Assembly (NCBI RefSeq): GCF_958295425.1
Contig: NC_081139.1
Location: 29,019,697 to 29,083,696, forward strand
Reading direction: 5' to 3'
Length of the DNA stretch: 64,000 nucleotides
Source: Solea solea
Lineage: Eukaryota > Chordata > Actinopteri > Pleuronectiformes > Soleidae
Shown here one piece after another: positions 21,218-32,099 of the stretch. Within the stretch, counting starts at the first letter, position 1; every line of letters starts with the position of its first letter. A model generated the notes under the pieces. It was not told the origin of the DNA and did no database searches. It saw only the letters and a program-made list of their open reading frames with translations. A program made the position numbers and the translations under genes.

Positions 21218-22935
21218 AGAGGACCTGCAAACATGGTCAAGACGACCAGCGGAAGTTCAAACAAGGTAAAGAGGACCTGCTGAAATTCAAACATGGTAAA
21301 GATGACCAGCTGAAGTTCAAACAAGGTAAAGCTAAAGTTCAAACATGGTCAAGACGACCTGCTGAAGTTCAAACATGGTCAAGAAGACCTGCTGAAGTTC
21401 AAGCATGGTCAAGATGACCTGCTGAAGTTCAAACAAGGTAAAGCTAAAGTTCAAACATGGTCAAGAAGACCTGCTGAAGTTCAAACATGGTCAAGAAGAC
21501 CTGCTGAAGTTCAAACATGGTCAAGACGACCTGCTGAAGTTCAAACATGGTCAAGAAGACCTGCTGAAGTTCAAACATGGTCAAGAAGACCTGCTGAAGT
21601 TCAAACAAGGTAAAGCTAAAGTTCAAACATGGTCAAGAAGACCTGCTGAAGTTCAAACATGGTCAAGAAGACCTGCTGAAGTTCAAACATGGTCAAGACG
21701 ACCTGCTGAAGTTCAAACATGGTCAAGAAGACCTGCTGAAGTTCAAACATGGTCAAGATGACCTGCTGAAGTTCAAACAAGGTAAAGCTAAAGTTCAAAC
21801 ATGGTCAAGAAGACCTGCTGAAGTTCAAACATGGCCAAGAAGACCTGCTGAAGTTCAAACATGGTCAAGATGACCAGCTGAAGTTCAAACATGGTCAAGA
21901 TGACCTGCTGAAGTTCAAACATGGTCAAGATGACCAGCTGAAGTTCAAACATGGTCAAGATGACCAGCTGAAGTTCAAACATGGTCAAGATGACCTGCTG
22001 AAATTCAAACATGGTCAAGAAGACCTGCTGAAGTTCAAGCATGGTCAAGATGACCTGCTGAAGTTCAAACAAGGTAAAGCTAAAGTTCAAACATGGTCAA
22101 GAAGACCTGCTGAAGTTCAAACATGGTCAAGAAGACCTGCTGAAGTTCAAACATGGTCAAGACGACCTGCTGAAGTTCAAACATGGTGAAGAAGACCTGC
22201 TGAAGTTCAAACATGGTCAAGAAGACCTGCTGAAGTTCAAACAAGGTAAAGCTAAAGTTCAAACATGGTCAAGAAGACCTGCTGAAGTTCAAACATGGTC
22301 AAGAAGACCTGCTGAAGTTCAAACATGGTCAAGACGACCTGCTGAAGTTCAAACATGGTCAAGAAGACCTGCTGAAGTTCAAACATGGTCAAGATGACCT
22401 GCTGAAGTTCAAACAAGGTAAAGCTAAAGTTCAAACATGGTCAAGAAGACCTGCTGAAGTTCAAACATGGCCAAGAAGACCTGCTGAAGTTCAAACATGG
22501 TCAAGATGACCAGCTGAAGTTCAAACATGGTCAAGATGACCTGCTGAAGTTCAAACATGGTCAAGATGACCAGCTGAAGTTCAAACATGGTCAAGATGAC
22601 CAGCTGAAGTTCAAACATGGTCAAGATGACCTGCTGAAATTCAAACATGGTCAAGAAGACCTGCTGAAGTTCAAACATGGTCAAGATGACCTGCTGAAGT
22701 TCAAACATGGTCAAGAAGACCTGCTGAAGTTCAAACATGGCCAAGATGACCTGCTGAAGTTCAAACATGGTCAAGATGACCTGCTGAAGTTCAAACATGG
22801 TCAAGATGACCTGCTGAAGTTCAAACATGGTCAAGATGACCTGCTGAAGTTCAAACATGGTCAAGATGACCTGCTGAAGTTCAAACATGGTCAAGATGAC
22901 CTGCTGAAGTTCAAACATGGTCAAGACAAGAGGCG
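21218..22935 (-). repeat. 30-bp minisatellite next to a SUCLG2 acceptor
   Basis: About 57 units of AAGTTCAAACATGGTCAAGA + AGACCTGCTG (30 bp). Periodic 22-bp partial units (CAAGGTAAAGCTAAAG) split it into blocks of 172, 172 and 292 bp, and this 636-bp super-block is repeated (block starts 21444, 21616, 21788, 22080, 22252, 22424). Because 30 is a multiple of three, the minus strand reads as endless TMFELQQVFL decamers; these frames start and stop at block joints and are not genes. On the gene strand every unit contains CAGCAGGT, a donor-like word. Confidence 0.97.
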
Positions 22936-23900
22936 CAAATTCAAACAATGTGTCACAATAGGGAAGACAGGTGACTTTATTAAGTTGTTAATAAAGTGTT
23001 GTGTTTGTTGTATCACATGGGTTAGTCTTTGCAGGAACTGCTTATCTACTGGGAAGAGAATGGTCAGAAAAAGAGAGAAAAGCAGGGTTAGAATGCCTTT
23101 TTTACCACCAGTGGTCACTGAAGACTTACAGAAAGAGAAATGACAGAAATATTATCATATTTCCATCAACACTTTGGTATTGATAATGAAAATAGAATTT
23201 TTCACTGTGTACATTTCCAAAACAGCTGTAAATCCAGTTTAACACACGAGTACAACACCGTCTCCTAACATCCAGTAGAGAAGCTTTATGACCTGCCTTG
23301 TGTACAGTAGGTCATGCACCCAGAGGCTGTTTCCTGCTCTGAGGCGACACAACACTGTCACAATGGAGGCAGGATAAAGGGATATATAGCTGAAGTTAAG
23401 AGGCCAGCATCAAGAATAAGAGGCTGCGCTGGAGCCAAATAATAAAGTGATATTTCAATGGGTGGTGGTGACACGACAAACAACAGCAGCTGCACACCTG
23501 GCTGCTTTTCAAACCTTTGAATGTGGCTGAGCCATATATCATATTTAGCCTTTAAAAGGGATTTTCATGTGTTTTTGAAATATCAAACTTTTGTAAGTGC
23601 ATGTGAATTTAAAGCAGGGGTGGAAACGAAGGGATTTCCCTGACAGCTATCAAAGATCAAGTTAACTTTTCTTAAAGTTAGGTAAAACCGCCCTTCATGC
23701 CTGAATGGCCTTCAATGCATAAGGATTATTGGATAAAAAGAAGACATTTCGATGTAATACAGGTCACGGAAAGCAGATGACACTGCACCAATGCACCTAC
23801 CATGGATGGAAAAAAAACCCCACATATGGCCGCCAACCTCCCTAAATCCCCGTGGACAATGTGATGATATTCTAAGAGAATTTGAAAACTGATGTGTTAA
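22936..23900. other. 39-kb intron, no recognised gene
   Basis: Unique sequence after the minisatellite. Short frames at 22921-23183 and 23712-23909 have no domain. Confidence 0.4.
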
Positions 23901-23904
23901 GGTC

Positions 23905-23920
23905 ACCACAAGGTGGCAGC
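23905..23920 (+). promoter_or_regulatory. CTCF-like motif
   Basis: ACCACAAGGTGGCAGC fits the CCACNAGGTGGCAG form of the CTCF core. Motif only. Confidence 0.4.
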
Positions 23921-24029
23921 AACTGCAGCATGTGTTGTGTTCCTAGAAGTGATAGAATATCCAGGGTTTCTTGAATGATCCTCTAAGCTCAACATGCTGC
24001 GGACCCTGCATTAATCTCACTCGCTCTCA

Positions 24030-24480
24030 TGCACACACCAAATTTAAGGACATTTCAAGGACTTTCCAGGACCAATTCCCTCAAATTCAAGGACTGAATG
24101 TGCTGACACAACTTGTAAGAGCTGCTTGTCCATGATGGCGTCCACTTTTATTGATTTGCAACACGCAAATCTGGACAAGTGATTGTGCTTATAGGGATCT
24201 TGGTCAAAGTCAGTCTTTGTCATTGACAGCGGACAGTGTCCACAACACCGCAATTAATTATGACTCCATGTTTGTCCTGCATAGGCCTAGTCTACGTACA
24301 TCAAGCAACGCAGGGCATGACACAGTGGGTCGCGTCGCAACAAACAACCGAAAATATCAACTTAACTTCTTTCTTGCATAAAACTCAAGCACCTTCAATG
24401 GCCCATGTCTACTTAGGGCAAAAACTTTCAAGGGCCTTGACAACTTTCAAGGATTTCAAGGATCTGTGGGATCCCTGGGT
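24030..24480. repeat. Probable dispersed repeat with TTTCAAGGA ends
   Basis: Begins with AAGGACATTTCAAGGACTTT and ends with AACTTTCAAGGATTTCAAGG. Such ends occur in a non-autonomous element common in fish genomes. The 170-codon frame running through it (24236-24748) has no transposase motif. Confidence 0.4.
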
Positions 24481-25393
24481 AACATTTATTCCAACATTGT
24501 TACGGCTACCGGAAGTTGATTTCTATCTTTTTCCCCCCCAAACCAACATATTTTTTGATGCTATTAGCACATACAGACCTGAGGATTCGAACACATGGAT
24601 GAAAAAGTGTTTTAGAAACCAAATCTATACCAGTCTACTGCACACACACTGCAGAGATTTAAACCCAGCAAGTTGTGTCAAAGCACCACTTGTATCATGT
24701 TCATTTAAGCTGCAGTTTCTGGAAGACGTCTTCAACTTTCTTATATAACGAGTATGAAACTGATATTACTTTGTCCACGGCCACAGTGTGTGTGTGTGTG
24801 TGAGCAATTACACTAACAATCTAGCACTTGGTAATTACCTTGGCTAGCTCAGTGGGAAAGTAGACTGAGAACACACAGGATTAATCCCCCATGTTTGTTT
24901 ATAATCACTGCTAATCTGTTAGCGCCACTTCGGATGAGCAGCTTGTCAGTGTGTGTGTGTGTATGTTTTCCGTGTGGTAATGATGTTTACAGGGAGAGAA
25001 GATCAAGGACTTGGATAGGTTTCTGAGCGACAGCCGTCGTATTGTCCTCTACATTCGATCCAAATGAGCATCTCCTTTAAACAGCAGAGAGTGACACCAG
25101 AGCAGCAGAGCAAACACAGATGTAGGCAACGGCACGAAAGACTCGAGCGCCAAAGGAAAAGAAAGTGAGCAAGCTGTTCAGTCCACACTGATGAAGTTTA
25201 TCATCCTGGGATTAGATGAGGAGACGCAGAGAATGCAAACTGCAACTGAGCTAAAATGTTTAAATGTAAAACTAACGAAACAGAACTTGCATTACATTAC
25301 GTAACTAAAGATACATGACGAGGGTTTCTGATATAAGACAGTAATGAACGAATGGTTTTCCGTTCTATAACATGGTGATGTAATCTACGGAGT

Positions 25394-25501
25394 ATTAGGG
25401 CCACATGTAAAAAATAAAAATCTAATTCTGATTTTATTCTCAGAATTCTGACTCTTTTTTTCCACAGTTTCTTTTTTTTCCCACTTACATGTGGCCCTAA
25501 T
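25394..25501. mobile_element. Short palindromic MITE-like element
   Basis: Perfect 17-bp terminal inverted repeats ATTAGGGCCACATGTAA (25394-25410) and TTACATGTGGCCCTAAT (25485-25501) enclose 74 bp containing AGAATTCTGA-type palindromes. Length of 108 bp and no coding capacity fit a miniature inverted-repeat element or its remnant. Family not identified. Confidence 0.65.
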
Positions 25502-26720
25502 GTTCTTCCATTATTATTTTTGTGATTCATTTTCTACACAAAAGTTACTTGCAGTTTCGTGTGTTATATGTTGGAGAGATGAAATGTTGGCAGATTTATC
25601 AAAACTCCATTTTGTCAAATTAGCGTTTAAACGTGTAAATAATCTCCAGATTTATCTAAAGTCGAGATGATAAGAGGAAAACATACTGCATTGTTGCTCT
25701 ATGTTTTCCAGTAAGAGGCAATTTTTTTTAATTATGGAATTCGTGAACAAAATTACATCAAAATGACAGGTAAAAATGTATTTTACTTTGAAGGTTAAAT
25801 GCTGGTTCGACTCATTTTAGCTAAACTTATTGTTATATGTGTGCTTCGTGATACTACTACTGTCTGCTGTGACATGTTTTACACACAAATTGCCATACAC
25901 TCTCTTGGAAAATAAAATAAATAAAGATGTGAGTCTATGTGAATTTCTACCGTGTTCGTTTAAGATAAAATTACATTTTCGCTTCACTTATTTGTCAAAA
26001 TAAGAGAGTTTGTGCTTGTGACTCACCAGTTTATCAGAATTAATGCGCTTCCTTCCCAAACATCCATCAAACTATTACTTTAATACCTGAACCAGACTGT
26101 CCAGCAGATGTTTCCTAATGAAGCTCAACTTAAAAAATCAAGGTCCCTATAAAACACAGCCGTACAGGGCCTGAGAGAGAGAGAGACGCTCTCCACTCTG
26201 TAATCACCCAGATAAAAGCTCCTCGCAGAGGAAAACACCGCCATAATGGAGCAAGGTGATGGATGCGGGGGGAGTATCGGATCCAAGAGGAACTTGGAAG
26301 AAAAAGATGAGGCCAGAAGGACGAAGCAGTTGCCTGGTTCTCCCTCACTCAAACAGAACAACAAGCTAAAGAGATAAAGAGGAGTGAAGAGCAGAGGAGA
26401 GAACTGGAGAGGAGAAGAGGAGATGGAGAAGAAATACAGAGTACACACAGAGCAGGAGACGGAGAATTAAAATTAAACACCACTAATGGGAGAACCTGGA
26501 GTTAACTACGGCAGATAATGTACTTAAACTAGTTTTTTCCGTGTTGATTTAAAAGCCTGGACTGGCCGGTTTATTTATTTACATTTCACACGTCTCTGAG
26601 AAGACGTGACAGCAGACGAAAAAAGACAAATCATCACGTCTGTCTACGTCACATTGACTTAAACCATATGAAATCACAGCGTGTGTAAATGGTCCACTTG
26701 GAAACTGTAATGGAATGATT
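25502..26720. other. Intron, nothing recognised
   Basis: AT-rich, then a purine-rich patch (26270-26450) that yields serine/leucine-rich minus frames without domains. Confidence 0.4.
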
Positions 26721-26724
26721 TAAA

Positions 26725-27430
26725 TCAGTGGCTAGCATTTTTGCCTCACAACAAGAAGGTGAGAGGTCCGATCCCGGGTTCGACCGAGTCTCACAGTCCA
26801 CAAACATACAGACAGGTCTCAATTGACCGTAGCTGCGAGTGTGAGGGTCCATTCTTTGGTTGTTCGTCTTTGGTCCTGCGATGGACGGGCCAATGTCCCA
26901 GTATGAGACGTTGGTTTAACCCTTTTAGGGTTCGAGCACAAGATGTGTAGAACCTTACTGAAACTCAAGGAGTTCTTCTTCCTCCAAATGAATCACATTT
27001 TTGAAAATGTGAATATACCCCAAAACTCACGGATTTGTGACCTGGTGAATATTTACGTCTGAAAGTCTTTCAGTGAATGTGCGTCAAAAATTGGAAGTGG
27101 GAGGGGCTAAAAACGACACAAAACCTCCATTAGGTCATCTGATGTCAGGTTTGACGTACACGCCTTCATTAGGTCAGGACGGTCAACAAAGTCCATGACG
27201 ACTTCCCTGTGACTCACTTCTTTAAGAAAAAGTAGTTTTTACTGTTTATTTGAGTTATTTTTATGCTTTCTACAGTATTTTATTCATTTATTATTTGTTT
27301 TTAGGTCTATTAGGTTTTATGTTTCTATATTTTATTTATCTCTAAAGTTGGATTGTATATGTCAGCTGAGATTGGCTCCAGCCCTTGTCCACCGGCATGT
27401 GGAGGATAAAGCGCTACGGCACAAATGAAT
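26725..27430 (+). mobile_element. SINE-like repeat split by a later insertion
   Basis: 26725-26912 carries the head of the dispersed element (AGTGGCTAGCATTTTTGCCT, AAATTGACC-like and CCTGCGATGGACGGGCC words). Its 3' end (GTCAGCTGAGATTGGCTCCA, GGAGGATAAAGCGCTA, AAATGAATAAAT) reappears at about 27358-27430. The intervening roughly 440 bp includes another dispersed repeat (26990-27172) and an AT-rich LINE-tail-like stretch, so the element seems to have been interrupted by insertion. Confidence 0.6.
26990..27172 (+). repeat. Dispersed repeat, inverted relative of 44698-44885
   Basis: ATACCCCAAAACTCACGGA and ATTGGAAGTGGGAGGGGCTA are present as reverse complements at 44698-44885, together with ATCTGATGTCAGGTTT-like sequence. 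No coding capacity. Confidence 0.75.
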
Positions 27431-27439
27431 AAATCAGAA

Positions 27440-28600
27440 TTATATAATAAAACGTATAATTGTACCTGGAGCCACTGATGTGTACGACTGACATGGTATG
27501 AACCTCCATCCTGAGTGACCTAATCACATGTGGACAGCCCTAAGTTCAAGTTTAAACACTTGAGGACACATGTGACCAAACTCCAAAAATGCAATACATT
27601 ACACAAATACATCCTGAGTACAGATAGTGTTCTTTTTTTCTAATGATTTAAAGCTATTTCAAGTTACAACAACATAATTGTGTTGTGGTTTCTTTGCTCC
27701 CTTCAACAAACAAATCATTCAAACTGAATAATTTTGGTTTGCGGACAAAACGAGAAGATTCTGAGGTTTGGGAAACAACGAGTGTCGTATTTCATGAACC
27801 AAAACAAGTACCCGGTTGATTTTGAGAAAGCTCGCTGTTCATAACCCGGTCTGAATATACTGTGGCGGCTGAAAAGGAAACACTGCTCATGATGAGCTCC
27901 ATCGTGCAACAGCGTGAAAGCAGACGTGTGAAAAGCGGCAGGAAGTGCGAGGACGGCGCCAGAGTTCAGCGCATGGAGACGGGCAGATGGACGGGAGGTG
28001 TGAAACGAGGCGGGGGGGTCACCGGCGCTCAGACCTCAGATGTGCTGTTAGACTGAGCAGCTCTGACAGGCCCCCGTTAGGTGTGATCTGCACATCATTA
28101 TGTGTGTGTATGTGAATCTATACTCTCTGTCGCCTCAGGGCACATGTGTGTATGTAGCCCTGTGCAGGTGTGGCCCACAGCGGGGTCACGGGGTCATCAC
28201 CGCTGCTGCCATGTGGAGTTCAAACACAGCACAGTTAAACAGACACAAGGAAACAGGAAAGGTTTGAGTGCGTCTACGTATTTTAGCCTCGTCACCACTG
28301 AGCTTCCGTAGATTTTTAATTATTTTCTCGTACATCATCTAAAAAAAACTGACTTTAACGCCCTGTTATATAGATACAAATACAGTAAAACATACGTATA
28401 AAATACGTACTGTGTGTGTGTGTGTATGCATGACTCTCTGTGTGGCAGGGTTAGATTTGAGAGAAAAGATAAGAAACATGTTAATTTATTATTTATTATA
28501 TTCAGTTTTCTTCGACTTGATCACGTGAGTTTTAGGGAATGAATAGAGAGGATGGATGGATGACTATAATAAGACTACAGAACATTACAGCCTGCATGTA
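27440..28600. other. Intron, nothing recognised
   Basis: Unique sequence with small (GT)n tracts at about 28411-28425. The CpG-bearing patch 27890-28030 has no promoter signature that I can support. Confidence 0.4.
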
Positions 28601-28619
28601 TACACACACCACCTGGTGT

Positions 28620-28636
28620 CCACTGGGGGGCAGCAG
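28620..28636 (+). promoter_or_regulatory. CTCF-like motif
   Basis: CCACTGGGGGGCAGCAG closely fits the CTCF core. It lies in a stretch (28600-28790) that looks like a fish dispersed repeat. Confidence 0.4.
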
Positions 28637-28799
28637 AGGTTTTAGATGGCGTGTTGCAGCCTCACTGTGGAGAGCTCCATTCTCGCCCCGCTCTGCAGCC
28701 CATTTTTCAACTCTACCTCTATTGGGAGGGAGCATATTTCTTCCATTCATGCATCTCCCATTGACACCAATGTATATTAATGATACATAAGGAAAGATT

Positions 28800-29260
28800 T
28801 ATGCTGCTTGGCACAGAAGTAAATGCAGTTTATAGAAATATGGATGTGTGCGAGTTGCATTTTGCTGCAGGGTTGTTTTTTTTTATTATTCCATATAATT
28901 TCTCTGGCTTCTCCTTGTACACACTGTTTGGTATTGATGAGTTCTACCACTTTAGCCTATTCCAAGTAAAGATTACAGATCTAGAGTGGCAACAATGCGG
29001 ACAATTTAACAAGATCGAACAAGATGAGGCAAAAAGGTTTAGCATTTGTCATCTTGTTTTCTCTTTGCACATGAATAAAGGTTTTGGTTAAGTCGTTTTA
29101 AATCAAGATATATAAATCACTTTCCATATCTGGCAGTTATTCAGCTGCTTAGAAATTACAGTGCTGAGAAGCTGACGTCACAAACTCGTCTTTGATTGTG
29201 ATGGTCGTTCCGCGGAAGTCCTGAGGGGCTACCGTAAAGACACGTATATGGGCGAAAAGC
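28800..29260. other. Intron, nothing recognised
   Basis: The 103-codon plus frame 28780-29091 has no recognisable domain or splice context. Confidence 0.4.
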
Positions 29261-29261
29261 T

Positions 29262-29375
29262 CAATTTCTCTGCTTTATCCTCCACATGAAGGTCACGCGG
29301 GGTGCTGTGCCAATCTCAGCTGACATAGGGTGAAAGGCGGAGTCACACCCTGGACGGATCGCCAGTTTGAATCTT
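29262..29375 (-). mobile_element. Fragment of dispersed SINE-like repeat
   Basis: TTTATCCTCCACATGAAGGT, GCCAATCTCAGCTGACATAG and CCTGGACGGATCGCCAGT are the 3' half of the element at 37838-38168, same orientation, 5'-truncated. Confidence 0.65.
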
Positions 29376-29699
29376 CTAGATATCACAAACGGTCTAGGAG
29401 TTACAGTAATGACAAGTGCTCACGCCAAATCCTGGGGATTGGTAACAGAGGGGTTAAAATGCCTCGCTGATGAACTGGTCAAAAGAACAGTTGTTGGACG
29501 CCTTCTACAATCAAAGGTCTGACTCCTGCTCAGCAGCTCAGGAAGTCAGCCTTACAGTAAGAAATAGCATAACACTCCATTACAATCCATCCAAAATCTC
29601 CAACATCACATTGTAGCATTTTTACCTCCTGTCACAGAACCAATATCAGGCTCTTTGCCTTAAAGGCATTCATTTCAGGTGAGCCAACCTGTCAGCAGC

Positions 29700-30420
29700 A
29701 GGGAAGATTTCTTTCATCAGAGCTCGGCATAAAGGCATCACGTACATACGCCGCCAACTTACCCGCTATTTTTTTTACAGGATCTTTTTGAGTCCTTTCA
29801 GGCAAGTGTTAGGGCACGGGCCGGAGCTTTCGACCCGACGCTGATTTTTTCTTTTACAAAACACGACTGTTGCTGCCGGCACTGCGATACCCTGCCGAGC
29901 CTTTTCTGCGTCAAAGTCAGAAAAGGGACCTTCACAGGGAAAAAAGTGGCTTTTTTGCCTGCTGTTATACGCCCCACTAACTGCATTTAGGACAGAAAAG
30001 AAATGTAACCCAGACAATTTGACATGCTCATGTGGCCCTGTATTATACTCCTGTATATACGCACTCTCTTGTGCTTTGAGAAAATGTGACTTGGATGCAC
30101 GACTAAACAAATAAGAGGGCCGTCGTTACGGACATGTGCGTAATTATTAAATTTTATAAATGATCATGGGCGACAATGAAAAGCAGCGCGACAAGCTCGG
30201 AGAGTCTTCATATTCTTCCCAGAGTGATGCATAATAAACACCACGTACTTTTCCTCTCCTCCCAGGTCTCAACCCAACGGGGAATAAAGGCATTGTATTC
30301 CCTCTCATTTTGTACGGTTTCTTGTCAAGAGTTGAGCGCGTTGCAGAATTATCGCTCAAATACACATTTCCATGCCTGTGCCCCTGTTAAGCGCCGTTAA
30401 TCTTGTGCAAGAAAGACAGA
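29700..30420. promoter_or_regulatory. Candidate conserved non-coding region
   Basis: About 700 bp free of simple repeats, with CpGs and blocks such as TTAAATTTTATAAATGATCA, GTGATGCATAATAAACACCA and CAGCGCGACAAGCTCGG. Frames on both strands lack domains. It has enhancer-like texture; inference only. Confidence 0.25.
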
Positions 30421-30514
30421 AAAGGGAAAGCATCTTGTTTTCTTTGTTAGGAGGAAGCAGAAAAAAAAGCATGGATGATATGGGTGTGTGTGTGTCTTGT
30501 TCCATGTCCTATTA

Positions 30515-30800
30515 AGGGCTATTGTTCCGTCTTATCTGCTGGAGACAGCCTGTACTGTCGCCGCCTGCTCTGGCAGGCCTTGTTTGTTGTTTTTGATGTG
30601 CTAAGGGCCGCAAGTTCGGCCTCGGGGGCCAGAGGTTACCATTCAAGTCTTCCAAATCAAGGAGAGCCCCTCGGCTTTAATCACTCATCTTAGAAGAAGC
30701 GGGTTGCTGTAGGTGAGGAGCAATTATTCCGTTTCTGTAAATTGCACTCTTTGTACCACATGGGCAACTTCCAAGTTCTCTGCCTCACCCAGAAAAAACA
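30515..30800. promoter_or_regulatory. Candidate conserved non-coding block
   Basis: Unique, moderately GC-rich sequence with TTTAATCACTCATCTTAG, CTTCCAAATCAAGGAG and AGCAATTATTCCGTTT. No exon or RNA signature. Confidence 0.25.
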
Positions 30801-31175
30801 TCACAAGAGAAAAGACGCTCTGTGCATAATTTTTCAACATACTCTCCGTTAATATCATTGTACTTGGTCCTGTCATGTTCAAGCTTTGCTATCCCCTCGC
30901 AGAAGTGGGTCACATCTCGAGTCTCTTGACACTCTCATATATCATCACTTGAAAAAGGCGATCAAGTGGTCTGATTTTCAAAAGAAAAGAAAAGCTGCAA
31001 AAAACGGGAAGGGAAACGTTTGAGTTTCAGTGAAACGAGGCTTAAGTGTTTGCAGCTATGGCCCAAAATTTAACTTACTCCCGTTATTTCTTGGTAAGGC
31101 TGCAAACTTTTTGAGGTACCCTTGTGTCTTTTGTATGACATTTAACAGTTTCAACCTGTCAGTTTTTTGCCGTAC

Positions 31176-32084
31176 AACAGACGATACAATGTGCCAGACT
31201 ACAGACGATACGATGTGCCAGACCACAGACGTTATGATGTGCCAGACCACAGACGATACGATGTGCCAGACCACAGACGTCACGATGTGCCAGACTACAG
31301 ACGATACGATGTGTCAGACCACAGACGATATGATGTGCCAGACTACAGACGTCACAATGTGCCAGACTACAGACGATACGATGTGCCAGACCACAGACGA
31401 TACGATGTGTCAGACTACAGATGTCATGATGTGCCAGACCACAGACGTCACGATGTGCCGGACCACAGACGTCACGATGTGCCGGACCACAGACGTCACG
31501 ATGTGCCAGACCACAGACGTCACGATGTGCCAGACCACAGACGTCACGATGTTCCAGACCACAGACGTCACGATGTGCCAGACCACAGACGTCACGATGT
31601 GCCAGACCACAGACGTCACGATGTTCCAGACCACAGACGTCACGATGTGCCAGACCACAGACGTCACGATGTGCCAGACCACAGACGTCACGATGTGCCA
31701 GACCACAGACGTCACAATGTGCCAGACTACAGACGATACGATGTGTCAGACCACAGACGATATGATGTGCCAGACTACAGACGTCACAATGTGCCAGACT
31801 ACAGACGATACGATGTGCCAGACCACAGACGATACGATGTGTCAGACTACAGATGTCATGATGTGCCAGACCACAGACGTCACGATGTGCCGGACCACAG
31901 ACGTCACGATGTGCCGGACCACAGACGTCACGATGTGCCAGACCACAGACGTCACGATGTGCCAGACCACAGACGTCACGATGTTCCAGACCACAGACGT
32001 CACGATGTGCCAGACCACAGACGTCACGATGTGCCAGACCACAGACGTCACAATGTGCCAGACTACAGACGATACGATCCGATC
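31176..32084 (+). repeat. 24-bp minisatellite, about 38 units
   Basis: Units of GACGTCACGATGTGCCAGAC + CACA (24 bp) with GACGATACG and CTACAG variants. A pattern of variants recurs at 432 bp (18 units): GTGTCAGACC at 31311 and 31743. Because 24 is a multiple of three, two plus frames and parts of the minus strand stay open (repeat peptides TTDVTMCQ and HRRHDVPD). The 377-codon frame that starts at 31030 is therefore expected by chance. Most units contain GACGTCA, one base from a CREB site. Confidence 0.97.
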
Positions 32085-32099
32085 AACAACCAAAACTTG

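Noticed and set aside
22424..22948. 174-codon minus frame of TMFELQQVFL decamers, and five shorter ones
   Set aside because: All derive from the 30-bp minisatellite and begin or end exactly at its block joints.
24236..24748. 170-codon plus frame as a transposase remnant
   Set aside because: No catalytic or zinc-finger motif; DNA ends suggest a non-coding dispersed repeat.
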